The notes beneath the pieces are model-generated. The model saw only the letters and a program-made list of their open reading frames with translations. It did not search any database and was not told the origin of the DNA. A stretch of DNA of 7,739 nucleotides from Rhizobacter sp. (lineage in GTDB: Bacteria > Pseudomonadota > Gammaproteobacteria > Burkholderiales > Burkholderiaceae), in contig JACMKW010000090.1 of assembly GCA_014379885.1 (NCBI GenBank), forward strand, positions 1-7,739. The letters are read 5' to 3'. Position 1 is the first letter of the stretch, and the number at the start of each line of letters is the position of its first letter. The translations under genes were made by a program, and so were the position numbers. Shown one piece after another: positions 1 through 6,738 of the stretch.

Positions 1-2
1 CC

Positions 3-1067
3 GACCGTGCGCTCAACCACATGTCGCAAAAATTCCAGGGCGTGATGCGCGACATCTCGGCCACGTTGAAGGAGGCCTACAACGCCAAAGCGGCCATCGT
101 GGTGCCCGGCAGCGGCACCTTCGGTATGGAAGGTGTGGCACGCCAGTTCGCCACCGGCCAGAAGGTGCTGGTGATTCGCAACGGTTGGTTCAGCTACCGC
201 TGGACGCAGATCTTCGACATGGGCTCTATCCCGTCGTCGGCCACAGTGTTGAAGGCACGCCCTGTCGCCGCCGGCTCGCAGGCGGCTTTTGCTCCCGCGC
301 CCATTGCCGAGGTGGTGGCCACCATCGAGCGCGAAAAACCAGCGCTGGTGTTTGCTGCGCATGTAGAAACAGCCGCCGGCATGATCCTGCCCGACGACTA
401 CTTGCGTGCCGTGGCCGACGCGGTGCATGCGGTGGGCGGCCTGTTTGTGCTCGATTGCATTGCCTCGGGCGCGATGTGGGTCGACATGGGTGCGACCGGG
501 GTTGACGTGCTCATCAGCGCGCCGCAAAAAGGCTGGAGCGGGTCGCCCGGCAGTGCTTTCGTGATGCTCAGTGCCGCCGCACGCGAGCGCATCGACCAGA
601 CCACCAGCACCAGTTTTGCCTGCGACCTGCGCAAGTGGCTGCAGATCATGGAGACCTACGAGGGCGGCGCTCACGCGTACCACACCACCATGCCCACCGA
701 CGCGCTCACGCGCGTGCGCGACGTGATGTTGGAGACCAAGGCGCTCGGCTTCGAGAAAACACGCGCCGCGCAAGCGCAGTTGGGCAGCCGTGTGCGTGCA
801 CTGCTGGCGAGCAGGGGTTTCAAGAGCGTGGCAGCACCTGGCTTCGAAGCGCCCGGTGTGGTGGTGAGCTACACCACCGATGCCGACATCCACTCGTCGA
901 AAAAGTTTCGTGAGCTGGGCTTGCAGACGGCGGCGGGTGTGCCGCTTCAATGCGACGAGCCAGCTGACTTTCGCACCTGGCGCATCGGCCTTTTCGGATT
1001 GGACAAGCTCCAGAACATCGACCGCACGGTCAAGCAGCTCGAAGGCGCTTTGAGCCAGGTTCAGTAA
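3..1067 (+). CDS. Class V PLP-dependent aminotransferase, alanine-glyoxylate type (5' partial)
   Basis: This is the 3' part of a fold-type I, class V aminotransferase of the alanine-glyoxylate/serine-glyoxylate group, a soluble enzyme that moves an amino group from an amino acid such as alanine or serine to a 2-oxo acid. The frame is open from the window edge (DRALNH precedes the Met at 21), and the family normally has some 50 more N-terminal residues, so that Met is internal. Counting from it, I see the glycine-rich PGSGTFGMEGVARQF cofactor loop (29-43), HVET (114-117), the Asp that contacts the pyridine nitrogen in LDCIASG (D145), the Schiff-base lysine in SAPQKGWSG (K170), and the carboxylate-binding arginine in WRIGLFG (R321). 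The active site therefore looks intact. The true substrate pair cannot be told from sequence. It ends in TAA, 74 bp before the EAL gene on the same strand. Confidence 0.9.
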   Translation, partial: DRALNHMSQKFQGVMRDISATLKEAYNAKAAIVVPGSGTFGMEGVARQFATGQKVLVIRNGWFSYRWTQIFDMGSIPSSATVLKARPVAAGSQAAFAPAPIAEVVATIEREKPALVFAAHVETAAGMILPDDYLRAVADAVHAVGGLFVLDCIASGAMWVDMGATGVDVLISAPQKGWSGSPGSAFVMLSAAARERIDQTTSTSFACDLRKWLQIMETYEGGAHAYHTTMPTDALTRVRDVMLETKALGFEKTRAAQAQLGSRVRALLASRGFKSVAAPGFEAPGVVVSYTTDADIHSSKKFRELGLQTAAGVPLQCDEPADFRTWRIGLFGLDKLQNIDRTVKQLEGALSQVQ

Positions 1068-1100
1068 CGACGGCCCGTTCGGCCTGCTAAAGAATTTGGG

Positions 1101-1127
1101 TCGGCGTGCCGAAAACGCGGATATAAC
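1101..1127 (+). promoter_or_regulatory. Short palindrome and -10-like element before the EAL gene
   Basis: The 74-bp gap between the aminotransferase and EAL genes contains a perfect 5-2-5 inverted repeat, TCGGC-GT-GCCGA (1101-1112), followed by TATAAC (1122-1127), a good -10 match lying 14 bp before the EAL start codon. The only -35-like hexamer, TTGGGT (1096-1101), is 20 bp away, which is longer than usual. It may be a weak or repressor-controlled promoter, or chance; no strong terminator is visible here either. Confidence 0.2.
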
Positions 1128-1141
1128 GAACCGAGCCACCG

Positions 1142-1954
1142 ATGATCCCGATCCAGAGAGCTGCGCCTTCCGACTTCGTCCCGATGGAAGACGGCAAGGC
1201 TTGCGGCGACTGCAGTACCGCCGAGCGGCTGGGCTTCCAGTTCAGCTATGCCTACCAGCCGATCGTTGATTTACAGGCGCGGCAAATCTTTGCGCACGAA
1301 GCGTTGGTGCGCGGCCCGGGCGGCGAGGGCGCGCTCAGCGTGTTGTCGCAGGTGAATGAATCCAACCGCTACCGGTTCGACCAGGCCTGCCGCACCAAGG
1401 CGATCAAGACCGCTGCGCTGCTGAAGATGCCCACCCGGCTGTCGATCAACTTCATGCCCAACGCGATCTACCGGCCCGAGCTGTGCATTCGAGCCACGCT
1501 GGAGGCGGCGCGCAAACACGGCTTTCCGCTGGAGCGCATTATTTTCGAGGCGGTCGAAGGCGAGCGTGTGGATGACGGCAAATGGCTCGCCGAGATCTTG
1601 CGTGAATACAAGCGCATCGGCTTCCTGACCGCCATTGATGACTTCGGCGCGGGGTATGCCGGCCTCAATCTGTTGGCTGACTTTCAGCCCGACATCATCA
1701 AGCTCGACATGGAGCTGGCGCGCCACATCGACAAGAGCGCGGCGCGCCAAGCCATCGTGCGTGGGGTGTCACGCATCTGCGAAGAGCTGGGCATCATGGT
1801 TCTCGCCGAAGGCGTCGAGACCGTTGACGAATGCCTTTGCCTGCAAGACATGGGCGTGAACCTCATGCAAGGCTATCTGTTTGCCAAGCCTCTGTTCGAG
1901 ACCTGCGGGCAAGCCGACGCGATCAACTGGCCTGCAGGTCTCAAGCAGGCCTGA
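1142..1954 (+). CDS. Stand-alone EAL-domain c-di-GMP phosphodiesterase
   Basis: A 270-residue cytosolic protein made almost wholly of one EAL domain (about 34-255), which hydrolyses cyclic di-GMP to pGpG. The catalytic signature looks complete: E53 in HEALVRG, N103 in SINFMPN, E136 and E139 in FEAVEGE (metal and loop-6 positions), D166-D167 in DDFGAGYAGL, K187 in IIKLD, E223 in LAEGVET and Q243 in MQGYLF. There is no GGDEF, PAS, BLUF or transmembrane segment. The only extra sequence is a 33-residue N-terminal tail with a CGDC pair (C21, C24). An active enzyme is predicted; some stand-alone EAL proteins instead act as binding proteins, but those lack several of these residues. The ATG at 1142 has no clear Shine-Dalgarno. 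An in-frame ATG at 1184 would remove only part of the tail, but would keep the CxxC. Confidence 0.93.
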   Translation: MIPIQRAAPSDFVPMEDGKACGDCSTAERLGFQFSYAYQPIVDLQARQIFAHEALVRGPGGEGALSVLSQVNESNRYRFDQACRTKAIKTAALLKMPTRLSINFMPNAIYRPELCIRATLEAARKHGFPLERIIFEAVEGERVDDGKWLAEILREYKRIGFLTAIDDFGAGYAGLNLLADFQPDIIKLDMELARHIDKSAARQAIVRGVSRICEELGIMVLAEGVETVDECLCLQDMGVNLMQGYLFAKPLFETCGQADAINWPAGLKQA

Positions 1955-2072
1955 GGGCGCGGGGGCCCAAACCGCCCGAAACGACAGTCTTTTGGCGGAT
2001 CGGTTGCGGGTAAGCCAGCGCGTTTTGAGGCGAATCAGCCCGTTGAGTGTGAGGTACCGCACAATCGCCCGG

Positions 2073-2092
2073 CCGGTGGCATGCGCCGCCGG
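2073..2092 (+). other. GC-rich hairpin upstream of the acyltransferase gene
   Basis: Positions 2073-2080 can pair with 2085-2092 (8 bp including one G-T wobble) around a 4-nt loop. The hairpin lies 29 bp before the ATG at 2122 and reaches the alternative GTG at 2092. A -10-like CACAAT at 2060-2065 would put the RNA 5' end almost at the base of the stem, but no -35 of normal spacing accompanies it. GC-rich DNA makes such hairpins often, so function is uncertain. The rest of the 167-bp gap holds only weak 5-bp inverted repeats. Confidence 0.2.
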
Positions 2093-2121
2093 TGCACTCC
2101 GTCGAACTCCCGGCCCTCACC

Positions 2122-3030
2122 ATGCTTTCACGATTGCCCGCCGCCTTGCGCGGTGGCCTGACCGGTTTCACGCTCGGCTTGAACACCTTGATCGTGGCTT
2201 CGAGCCTGGCGCCGCCCTCGCTACTCAAGCTGCTGCTGCCATTCGATGCCGTGCGCCGCGGCTGCGACCGTGTGCTCACCGCGCTGGCCTCGGGCTGGGT
2301 GGCTGTCAACAACGCCTGGATTGCGGCGGTGCGCCCGGTGAGCTGGGACGTGCAAGGCGTTGAAGAGCTGAACCCGCGCGGCTGGTATTTGGTGTCGAGC
2401 AACCACCAGAGCTGGGTCGATATTCTGGTGCTGCAAAGAATCTTCCACGGGCACATACCGTTCCTGAAGTTTTTCTTGAAGCAAGAGCTGATCTGGGTGC
2501 CGGTGATCGGTCTGGCCTGGTGGGCCCTCGATTTCCCGTTCATGAAACGCGGCAGAGGCCATGGCGCGCGCCAGAACGACTTGAAGACAACCCGCGAGGC
2601 GTGCCAGAAGTTCAAGCGCATCCCGACCTCGGTGATCAATTTCGTCGAGGGCACCCGCTTCACCCAGGCCAAGCACGACCAACAGAACAGCCCTTACCGC
2701 CATTTGCTCAAGCCCAAGATCGGCGGCCTGGGCATTGCGCTGGCCACGATGGGTGAACAGTTCGAGGCCTTGCTCGACGTGACCATCGTCTACCCCAACG
2801 GCGCACCCAGTTTCTGGGCGTTGCTCAGCGGGCGCCTTGACGCGGTGATCGTGCGTGTGCAGCAGCGCGACATCCCGGCCGATGTGCTGGGCAGCGATCC
2901 CATGGGCGACAAGGCCTACCGCCAGCGCATCAGCGCCTGGGTCGAACAGCAGTGGGTCGAGAAAGACCAACTCATCGACGCGCTGCTCAACAACGGGGAC
3001 CCGGAGAGGGCGCAGGCGAGCCGCACATGA
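2122..3030 (+). CDS. YihG-like membrane acyltransferase (PlsC/LPLAT superfamily)
   Basis: An inner-membrane acyltransferase that transfers a fatty acyl group, probably to a lysophospholipid or glycerol-phosphate acceptor. In the 302-residue form starting at 2122, the acyltransferase block I motif NHQSWVD (94-100) supplies the catalytic H95 and D100. FMKRG (140-144) is block II, FVEGTRF (174-180) is block III and LLKPKIGG (195-202) lies in block IV. Residues 1-40 are hydrophobic and likely membrane-associated. Length and the long similarity around FLKQELIWVPVIGLAWWALD match E. coli YihG as I remember it; the exact acyl acceptor is not predictable. A GTG at 2092 would add 10 residues; I prefer the ATG at 2122 because MLSRLPAALRG resembles family N-termini, although neither start has a clear Shine-Dalgarno. 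The stop is 23 bp from the stop of the convergent MFS gene. Confidence 0.9.
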   Translation: MLSRLPAALRGGLTGFTLGLNTLIVASSLAPPSLLKLLLPFDAVRRGCDRVLTALASGWVAVNNAWIAAVRPVSWDVQGVEELNPRGWYLVSSNHQSWVDILVLQRIFHGHIPFLKFFLKQELIWVPVIGLAWWALDFPFMKRGRGHGARQNDLKTTREACQKFKRIPTSVINFVEGTRFTQAKHDQQNSPYRHLLKPKIGGLGIALATMGEQFEALLDVTIVYPNGAPSFWALLSGRLDAVIVRVQQRDIPADVLGSDPMGDKAYRQRISAWVEQQWVEKDQLIDALLNNGDPERAQASRT

Positions 3031-3053
3031 TCATGCTGAGCGTGACGCGCCGG

Positions 3054-4277
3054 CTACGCGCGGTCCGGCCTGAGCACGGCGAACAACACGATGGCGGCGC
3101 CTGACAGCAGCGCGGCCAAGGTAAACGCCACGCCCGGTGCCACCAGCCACAAGGCGCCGGCCAGCAGCGACGCAGGCAGGTACAGCACGCCGGTGACGAA
3201 GTTGTAGACGCCGATGGCCGAGGCACGGCGCTCGGGTTCGATGTCGGCAATGAAGGCCTTGCTCTGCGAGTCTTCGACCGCGTAGAAGAAGCCGTAGAGC
3301 GCGAACAGCACGATCAACTGCCAGGGTTGACTGGCAAACACCACACCCACGTTGATCAGGCCATACAAGGCATAGCCCAGCATCACGATGTGGCGGCGGC
3401 CAATGCGGTCACCCAACTTGCCCACCCAGGGCGCCACGATCACGCAGGTGGTGTTGAACAGCGCATACAGCAGCACGATGTCGGTCACGCTGAAACCCGC
3501 GTCGTGGGCCTTCAGCAGCAGAAAGCCCAGGCTGTAGTAGGCCAGCGCAAAGATGCCGGCGGGCAGCAGAAAGCGCTTGAAGCCCGGGCTGAGCAGGCGC
3601 CAGTTTTTGCCCATGCTCTCGGGTTCGCGGCGGGCGCCGGGTTGGTCTTTCATCAAGGCCAGCACCACGACGGCCGCCACAGCAGGCACGAAGGCCACCC
3701 AGAACAGCGTGCGGTAGGTGGCGGGCGACTCACCCAACCAAGAGAGCAAGGCATAGGCGATCAACGGGCCCAGCACGGCTCCGGCCTTGTCGAGTGCCTT
3801 GTGCACGCCGAACGAATAACCGCGGTGGGCAGGATCGGCCACCGATGCCAGCCATGCGTCGCGCGGAGGGCCGCGAAAGCCCTTGCCCAGACGCTCGATC
3901 ACCCGGAACAGGCCCAGCCCGGTGATGGAGCTGGAAACCAACAGGATGGTTTTGGCCAAGGTCGAAAAGCCATAGCCCGCGACGACGAAAGCCTTGCGCC
4001 GCCCGCTGTGGTCTGACAACCGGCCAGCCAGGTAGTTGAGCGACGAGGCCGAAAAATCGGCCAACCCCTCGATCAGCCCCAGCAAAGCGCTTGATGCGCC
4101 GGCCACGGTGGTAAAGAACACCGCGAACACCGCAAAAATCATCTCCGAGCTCAGGTCGGTGAGAAAACTCACCAGGCCGAGCTTGAGCACGTCGGGGTGG
4201 ACTCTTCGCCAGGGTGAGGTCGCGGGCGGCTTGTCGTCGGGGGTCGGGTTCAAAGGCTGCTCGATGGTTGGTTGCAT
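3054..4277 (-). CDS. MFS transporter, 12-helix permease
   Basis: A 407-residue major facilitator superfamily permease of the inner membrane. It has a roughly 28-residue cytosolic N-terminus and then alternating hydrophobic segments compatible with 12 helices in two halves, split by a hydrophilic loop near 210-235 (MKDQPGARREPESMGKNW). The conserved motif A occurs in both halves: GRLSDHSGRRK (85-95) and GKLGDRIGRRH (286-296). The stretch around RVIERLGKGFRGPPRDA (125-141) is typical of one bacterial MFS subgroup that I know only as uncharacterised. No residue pattern identifies the substrate; drug or metabolite efflux is possible but unsupported. The gene is convergent with the acyltransferase and divergent from the Do protease, sharing a 131-bp intergenic region. 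Its weak Shine-Dalgarno (GAGG, about 11 nt upstream of the ATG) lies in a GCCTC-GGC-GAGGC hairpin at 4288-4300. Confidence 0.9.
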   Translation of the reverse strand: MQPTIEQPLNPTPDDKPPATSPWRRVHPDVLKLGLVSFLTDLSSEMIFAVFAVFFTTVAGASSALLGLIEGLADFSASSLNYLAGRLSDHSGRRKAFVVAGYGFSTLAKTILLVSSSITGLGLFRVIERLGKGFRGPPRDAWLASVADPAHRGYSFGVHKALDKAGAVLGPLIAYALLSWLGESPATYRTLFWVAFVPAVAAVVVLALMKDQPGARREPESMGKNWRLLSPGFKRFLLPAGIFALAYYSLGFLLLKAHDAGFSVTDIVLLYALFNTTCVIVAPWVGKLGDRIGRRHIVMLGYALYGLINVGVVFASQPWQLIVLFALYGFFYAVEDSQSKAFIADIEPERRASAIGVYNFVTGVLYLPASLLAGALWLVAPGVAFTLAALLSGAAIVLFAVLRPDRA

Positions 4278-4287
4278 GCAATGTAGG

Positions 4288-4300
4288 GCCTCGGCGAGGC
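4288..4300 (-). promoter_or_regulatory. Hairpin over the putative RBS of the MFS gene
   Basis: A perfect 5-bp stem with a 3-nt loop (arms GCCTC and GAGGC on the plus strand; self-complementary over 13 bases) lies 10 bp upstream of the MFS start codon. The only Shine-Dalgarno-like bases on the minus strand fall inside it. If transcribed, it could limit ribosome access; with so short a stem this is only a suggestion. Confidence 0.25.
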
Positions 4301-4302
4301 GG

Positions 4303-4357
4303 CTTAACCTTCGCCTAACCCCCGGCTAACCGAAGCTTCACGGGCCTTGCTTATCTT
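4303..4357 (+). promoter_or_regulatory. Triple 11-bp direct repeat (OmpR/PhoB-type site) and -10 element of the Do protease gene
   Basis: TAACC occurs at 4305-4309, 4316-4320 and 4327-4331, in exact 11-bp steps, each preceded by T or C, giving (T/C)TAACC-N5 three times. Winged-helix response regulators of the OmpR/PhoB family bind head-to-tail half-sites with an 11-bp repeat. A -10-like TATCTT lies at 4352-4357. A -35 at 17-bp spacing would be 4329-4334, which has no consensus and overlaps the third repeat, as in activator-dependent promoters. Predicted transcription starts near 4364, about 45 nt before the protease ATG. The same repeats lie 27-54 bp upstream of the divergent MFS gene and could act on it too. 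The regulator itself is not in the window. Confidence 0.55.
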
Positions 4358-4408
4358 CTGTCGCATGCGGAATCTCCCGCGCGGTTCTTCAGAAGAAAGA
4401 GGCTCACG

Positions 4409-5941
4409 ATGAAACTCAACCCCTTGAATGCCACCCTGGTGGCGGCGGGTGTGCTGATCATGGGCTCGGCCGGAGCGTTCGGCCTGCCCCACTGGCTTAA
4501 GAAAGAAGAACTTCAAGCCCAGACCCAGCAGACGCAGCTCGCGGCCGTGGTGAACGGTCCCACGGCTGCTGCCGCCGTGATGGCACCGGCCGCGCCCATT
4601 GCGCCGCAGACGGCCGTGCCGAACTACCGCGCCATCTTTGCGCAGGCCGGGCCGGCGGTGGTGGGTGTCACGGTATCGGGCACACACAAACTCTCGGCCG
4701 AAGAGCAGCAACAGGGCGGCTTGCCACCCGGCTTGGAGAACGACCCGTTCTTCCAGTTCTTCCGGGGCCTGCCCGGCATGCAGCAGCGTGGGCGTGGTGC
4801 CAACCCCTCGCAGCCGTTTCGTGGCCAGGGTTCGGGGTTCATCATCAGCAGCGACGGCCTGATTCTCACCAACGCGCACGTGGTGCGCGAAGCCAAGGAC
4901 GTGACGGTGAAGCTCAGTGACCGTCGCGAATTTGCAGCCAAGGTGCTGGGCTCCGACCCCACGACCGACATCGCGGTGCTGCGCATCAATGCCAAAGAGC
5001 TTCCCGTCGTGCGCCTGGGCAACCCCAAGCTGCTGGAAGTGGGTGACCCGGTGATGGCCATTGGCGCCCCGTTCGGCTTTGAGCAGACAGCCACACAAGG
5101 CATCGTCAGTGCCAAGGGCCGCTCGCTGCCGGGCGATTCAGTCGTGCCATTTATCCAGACCGATGCGGCGGTCAACCCCGGCAACTCGGGCGGGCCGCTG
5201 TTCGATGGCAGCGGCGCGGTGGTGGGCATCAACGCGCAGATCTATTCGCAATCGGGCGGCTACCAAGGCCTGGCCTTCGCCATCCCGATCGACGTGGCGC
5301 TGAAGGTGAAGGAGCAGATCGTTGCCACCGGCAAGGCGTCGCACGGCCGCCTGGGTGTGACGGTGCAAGACGTGAACCAGTCGCTTGCCGAATCGTTCGG
5401 CATGAACAAGCCCGACGGTGCGTTGGTGGCCAGCGTGGCGCGCAACAGTGCGGCTGCAAAGGCCGGGCTGAAGCCGGGCGACGTGATCACCGAGGTGAAT
5501 GGCGAGGTGATTCAGCGCTCGGGCTCGCTCAGCAGCGTGATCGGCATGTCGAGCCCTGGCGAGAAGGTCAAGCTCAAGGTGTGGCGTGAGCGCTCGGCGA
5601 TGGACATCGAGGCCCGACTGGGTGGCGCCGATGAAGCCGACAAGCAGGCTGCTGCCGATGAGCCTGCTGACCGTGGCGGCCAGCTCGGTTTGGCGCTGCG
5701 CCCACTGACGCGCGACGAGCGCCGCCAGGTGCAAAGTGAAGGCGGCCTGGTGGTTGAAAACGTGACTGGCCCGGCGGCGCGGGCGGGCATCGAGCCCGGT
5801 GACGTGCTGGTGGCGATCAACGGCAAGCCGGTCACTTCGGTCGAACAGGTGAAGAGCGTGATGGGCGCAAAACCGAAGAGCGTGGCCCTGCTGGTGGAGC
5901 GTGACGGAGAACGGATCTTTGTGCCGGTAAATCTTGGCTGA
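4409..5941 (+). CDS. Do-family periplasmic serine endoprotease (DegP/DegQ/MucD-like)
   Basis: A 510-residue HtrA-type protease/chaperone for envelope quality control, degrading or refolding misfolded periplasmic proteins. An N-terminal hydrophobic segment (about 8-24, ending AGAFG) serves as signal peptide or membrane anchor, followed by an Ala/Gln-rich linker. The trypsin-like domain (about 72-305) includes a Phe/Gly-rich regulatory loop (110-138) and the full triad: H157 in TNAHVV, D187 in TTDIAVL and S260 in NPGNSGGPLF. PDZ1 covers about 311-404 (GRLGVTVQ; AGLKPGDVI) and PDZ2 about 425-508 (LGLALR; AGIEPGDVLVAINGK). Length and layout fit the family, closest in my judgement to MucD. GAGG at 4399-4402 lies 6 nt before the ATG, so the start is secure. 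The triple 11-bp repeat upstream suggests control by an envelope two-component system. A small exported protein follows 98 bp downstream, possibly in the same transcript. Confidence 0.95.
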   Translation: MKLNPLNATLVAAGVLIMGSAGAFGLPHWLKKEELQAQTQQTQLAAVVNGPTAAAAVMAPAAPIAPQTAVPNYRAIFAQAGPAVVGVTVSGTHKLSAEEQQQGGLPPGLENDPFFQFFRGLPGMQQRGRGANPSQPFRGQGSGFIISSDGLILTNAHVVREAKDVTVKLSDRREFAAKVLGSDPTTDIAVLRINAKELPVVRLGNPKLLEVGDPVMAIGAPFGFEQTATQGIVSAKGRSLPGDSVVPFIQTDAAVNPGNSGGPLFDGSGAVVGINAQIYSQSGGYQGLAFAIPIDVALKVKEQIVATGKASHGRLGVTVQDVNQSLAESFGMNKPDGALVASVARNSAAAKAGLKPGDVITEVNGEVIQRSGSLSSVIGMSSPGEKVKLKVWRERSAMDIEARLGGADEADKQAAADEPADRGGQLGLALRPLTRDERRQVQSEGGLVVENVTGPAARAGIEPGDVLVAINGKPVTSVEQVKSVMGAKPKSVALLVERDGERIFVPVNLG

Positions 5942-5967
5942 GCGGGCGTAGGACTTGGCCGCAACCT

Positions 5968-5990
5968 GCCCCGCGGTGGGAACACGGGGC
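5968..5990 (+). terminator. Candidate hairpin after the protease gene
   Basis: GCCCCG (5968-5973) can pair perfectly with CGGGGC (5985-5990) around an 11-nt loop, 27 bp after the protease stop. No T-run follows, so it is at best a weak intrinsic terminator, an attenuating element or an mRNA-end stabiliser. The gap contains no convincing promoter for the next gene, so at least part of that gene's expression may come from read-through. Confidence 0.25.
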
Positions 5991-6039
5991 CTTGAATGCG
6001 AGCCCAATGGTTTCTTGAACCAAACCCAAGAGGACCACC

Positions 6040-6738
6040 ATGAACATTGCATTCAAGAAACTGATCCCGGCCGCGGCTGCAGCCCTGCTCATGGGTTCTG
6101 CGGCATGGGCTCAGGAACCGGCTACGTCGCCTCCACCGGGTGACGCGGCCAAGTCGGTGATGCCCGGCGAGGCCGTGTCCTTGCCGCAGGTGCAGACCTC
6201 GGGTGAGGTGAGCTACGTGACGGGTGGCATCCCCTACGAGCAGATTCCGGCCTTCACCCAGGCACGTGGCCAGTACCCGCTGAACATCGAGGTGTACGAG
6301 AAAGACGGCGCCAAGAACAGCTTCACTGCCGATGCGCAGGTAAGGCTGATCGACCGCAAAGGCGGTGTGGTGCTCGACGCCAAGACCACAGGGCCTTTCC
6401 TGTGGGTCAAGGTGCCCCCGGGCCAGTACCGTTTGCAGACCACGCTGAACGGCAAGACCAAGGAGCAGGGTGTGGCGGTCGGCAGCTTGATCTACTCGCG
6501 CGAACAGGCGGGCTTCGGCTGGGTAGGTGGAAAGATCGAGCAGGCGGGAACGCGTAAACGCCCGCCGACGCATCGTGGACGACGCTTGGTCACCAAATAT
6601 TGTCGAAGGCAACACGATACCGAGACAGCCACCTGGCGCGCAGGACCGAAGCGCCAGCTCCCATCCGCATCTGGCGAGATTAGTCCCCCATCCACCCCAC
6701 GAGTTTTCGCCGCGCGCGGCAGGAAAGCGACCATCTAA
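6040..6738 (+). CDS. Exported carboxypeptidase-regulatory-like protein with its C-terminus replaced at a junction
   Basis: The first roughly 149 codons (to about 6486) encode a small periplasmic protein. It has a clear Sec signal peptide (residues 1-23, cleavage after AWA) and a proline-rich linker. A beta-sandwich follows (about 80-149) with the pattern YPLNIEVYEKDG, VRLIDRKGGVVLDA, GPFLWVKVPPGQYRL and QGVAVG seen in carboxypeptidase-regulatory-like domains. Relatives that I recall end 10-15 residues after the equivalent of VAVG, at a final beta-strand. Here the frame runs on for over 80 residues of basic, low-complexity sequence that is exactly antisense to the methyltransferase, so that tail is not native. 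The start is well set by AAGAGGA at 6028-6034, 5 nt before the ATG. Position behind the Do protease suggests a shared envelope role, but no function is known to me. The fusion product probably misfolds at its edge. Confidence 0.7.
   Translation: MNIAFKKLIPAAAAALLMGSAAWAQEPATSPPPGDAAKSVMPGEAVSLPQVQTSGEVSYVTGGIPYEQIPAFTQARGQYPLNIEVYEKDGAKNSFTADAQVRLIDRKGGVVLDAKTTGPFLWVKVPPGQYRLQTTLNGKTKEQGVAVGSLIYSREQAGFGWVGGKIEQAGTRKRPPTHRGRRLVTKYCRRQHDTETATWRAGPKRQLPSASGEISPPSTPRVFAARGRKATI
6484..6492. other. Breakpoint between two genomic contexts
   Basis: Family-like sequence of the plus-strand exported protein ends near 6483-6486, and family-like sequence of the minus-strand methyltransferase (ending LFARVDQA) ends near 6484-6490. 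Beyond this point each frame reads only the antisense of the other gene. Hand-counted GC is 45/60 at 5161-5220 and 40/60 at 5701-5760, against 28/60 at both 6841-6900 and 7441-7500. The tetranucleotide GATC occupies 6489-6492. I see no target-site duplication, terminal inverted repeat or tRNA end at the junction. Confidence 0.7.

Noticed and set aside
1955..1998. Inverted repeats after the EAL stop codon as a terminator
   Set aside because: The two 5-bp stems (1955-1959/1973-1977 and 1972-1976/1994-1998) exclude each other, have long loops, and neither is followed by a T-run.
1941..2970. Overlapping minus-strand frames opposite the acyltransferase gene
   Set aside because: They mirror the acyltransferase coding strand; only the plus frame carries the family blocks NHQSWVD and FVEGTRF.
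3026..3035. Perfect palindrome CATGATCATG at the acyltransferase stop codon
   Set aside because: It is only 10 bp, built around the stop codon, with no T-run and no second copy in the window; chance is likely.
3327..4016. Plus-strand frame of 229 codons opposite the MFS gene
   Set aside because: It is rich in His, Gln and Ala with no domain logic, and lies opposite a clear 12-helix MFS protein with two motif A copies.
4332..4361. Possible sigma-E type promoter for the Do protease gene
   Set aside because: GAAGCTT departs from the usual GAACTT -35, and the downstream TCTGT lies at non-standard spacing; the 11-bp repeat with TATCTT explains the region better.
5512..6483. Long minus-strand continuation of the methyltransferase frame
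   Set aside because: After residue 261 it reads the exact antisense of the exported-protein and protease genes and shows no methyltransferase or target-recognition motif; it is open only because the opposite coding frame in GC-rich DNA lacks stops.
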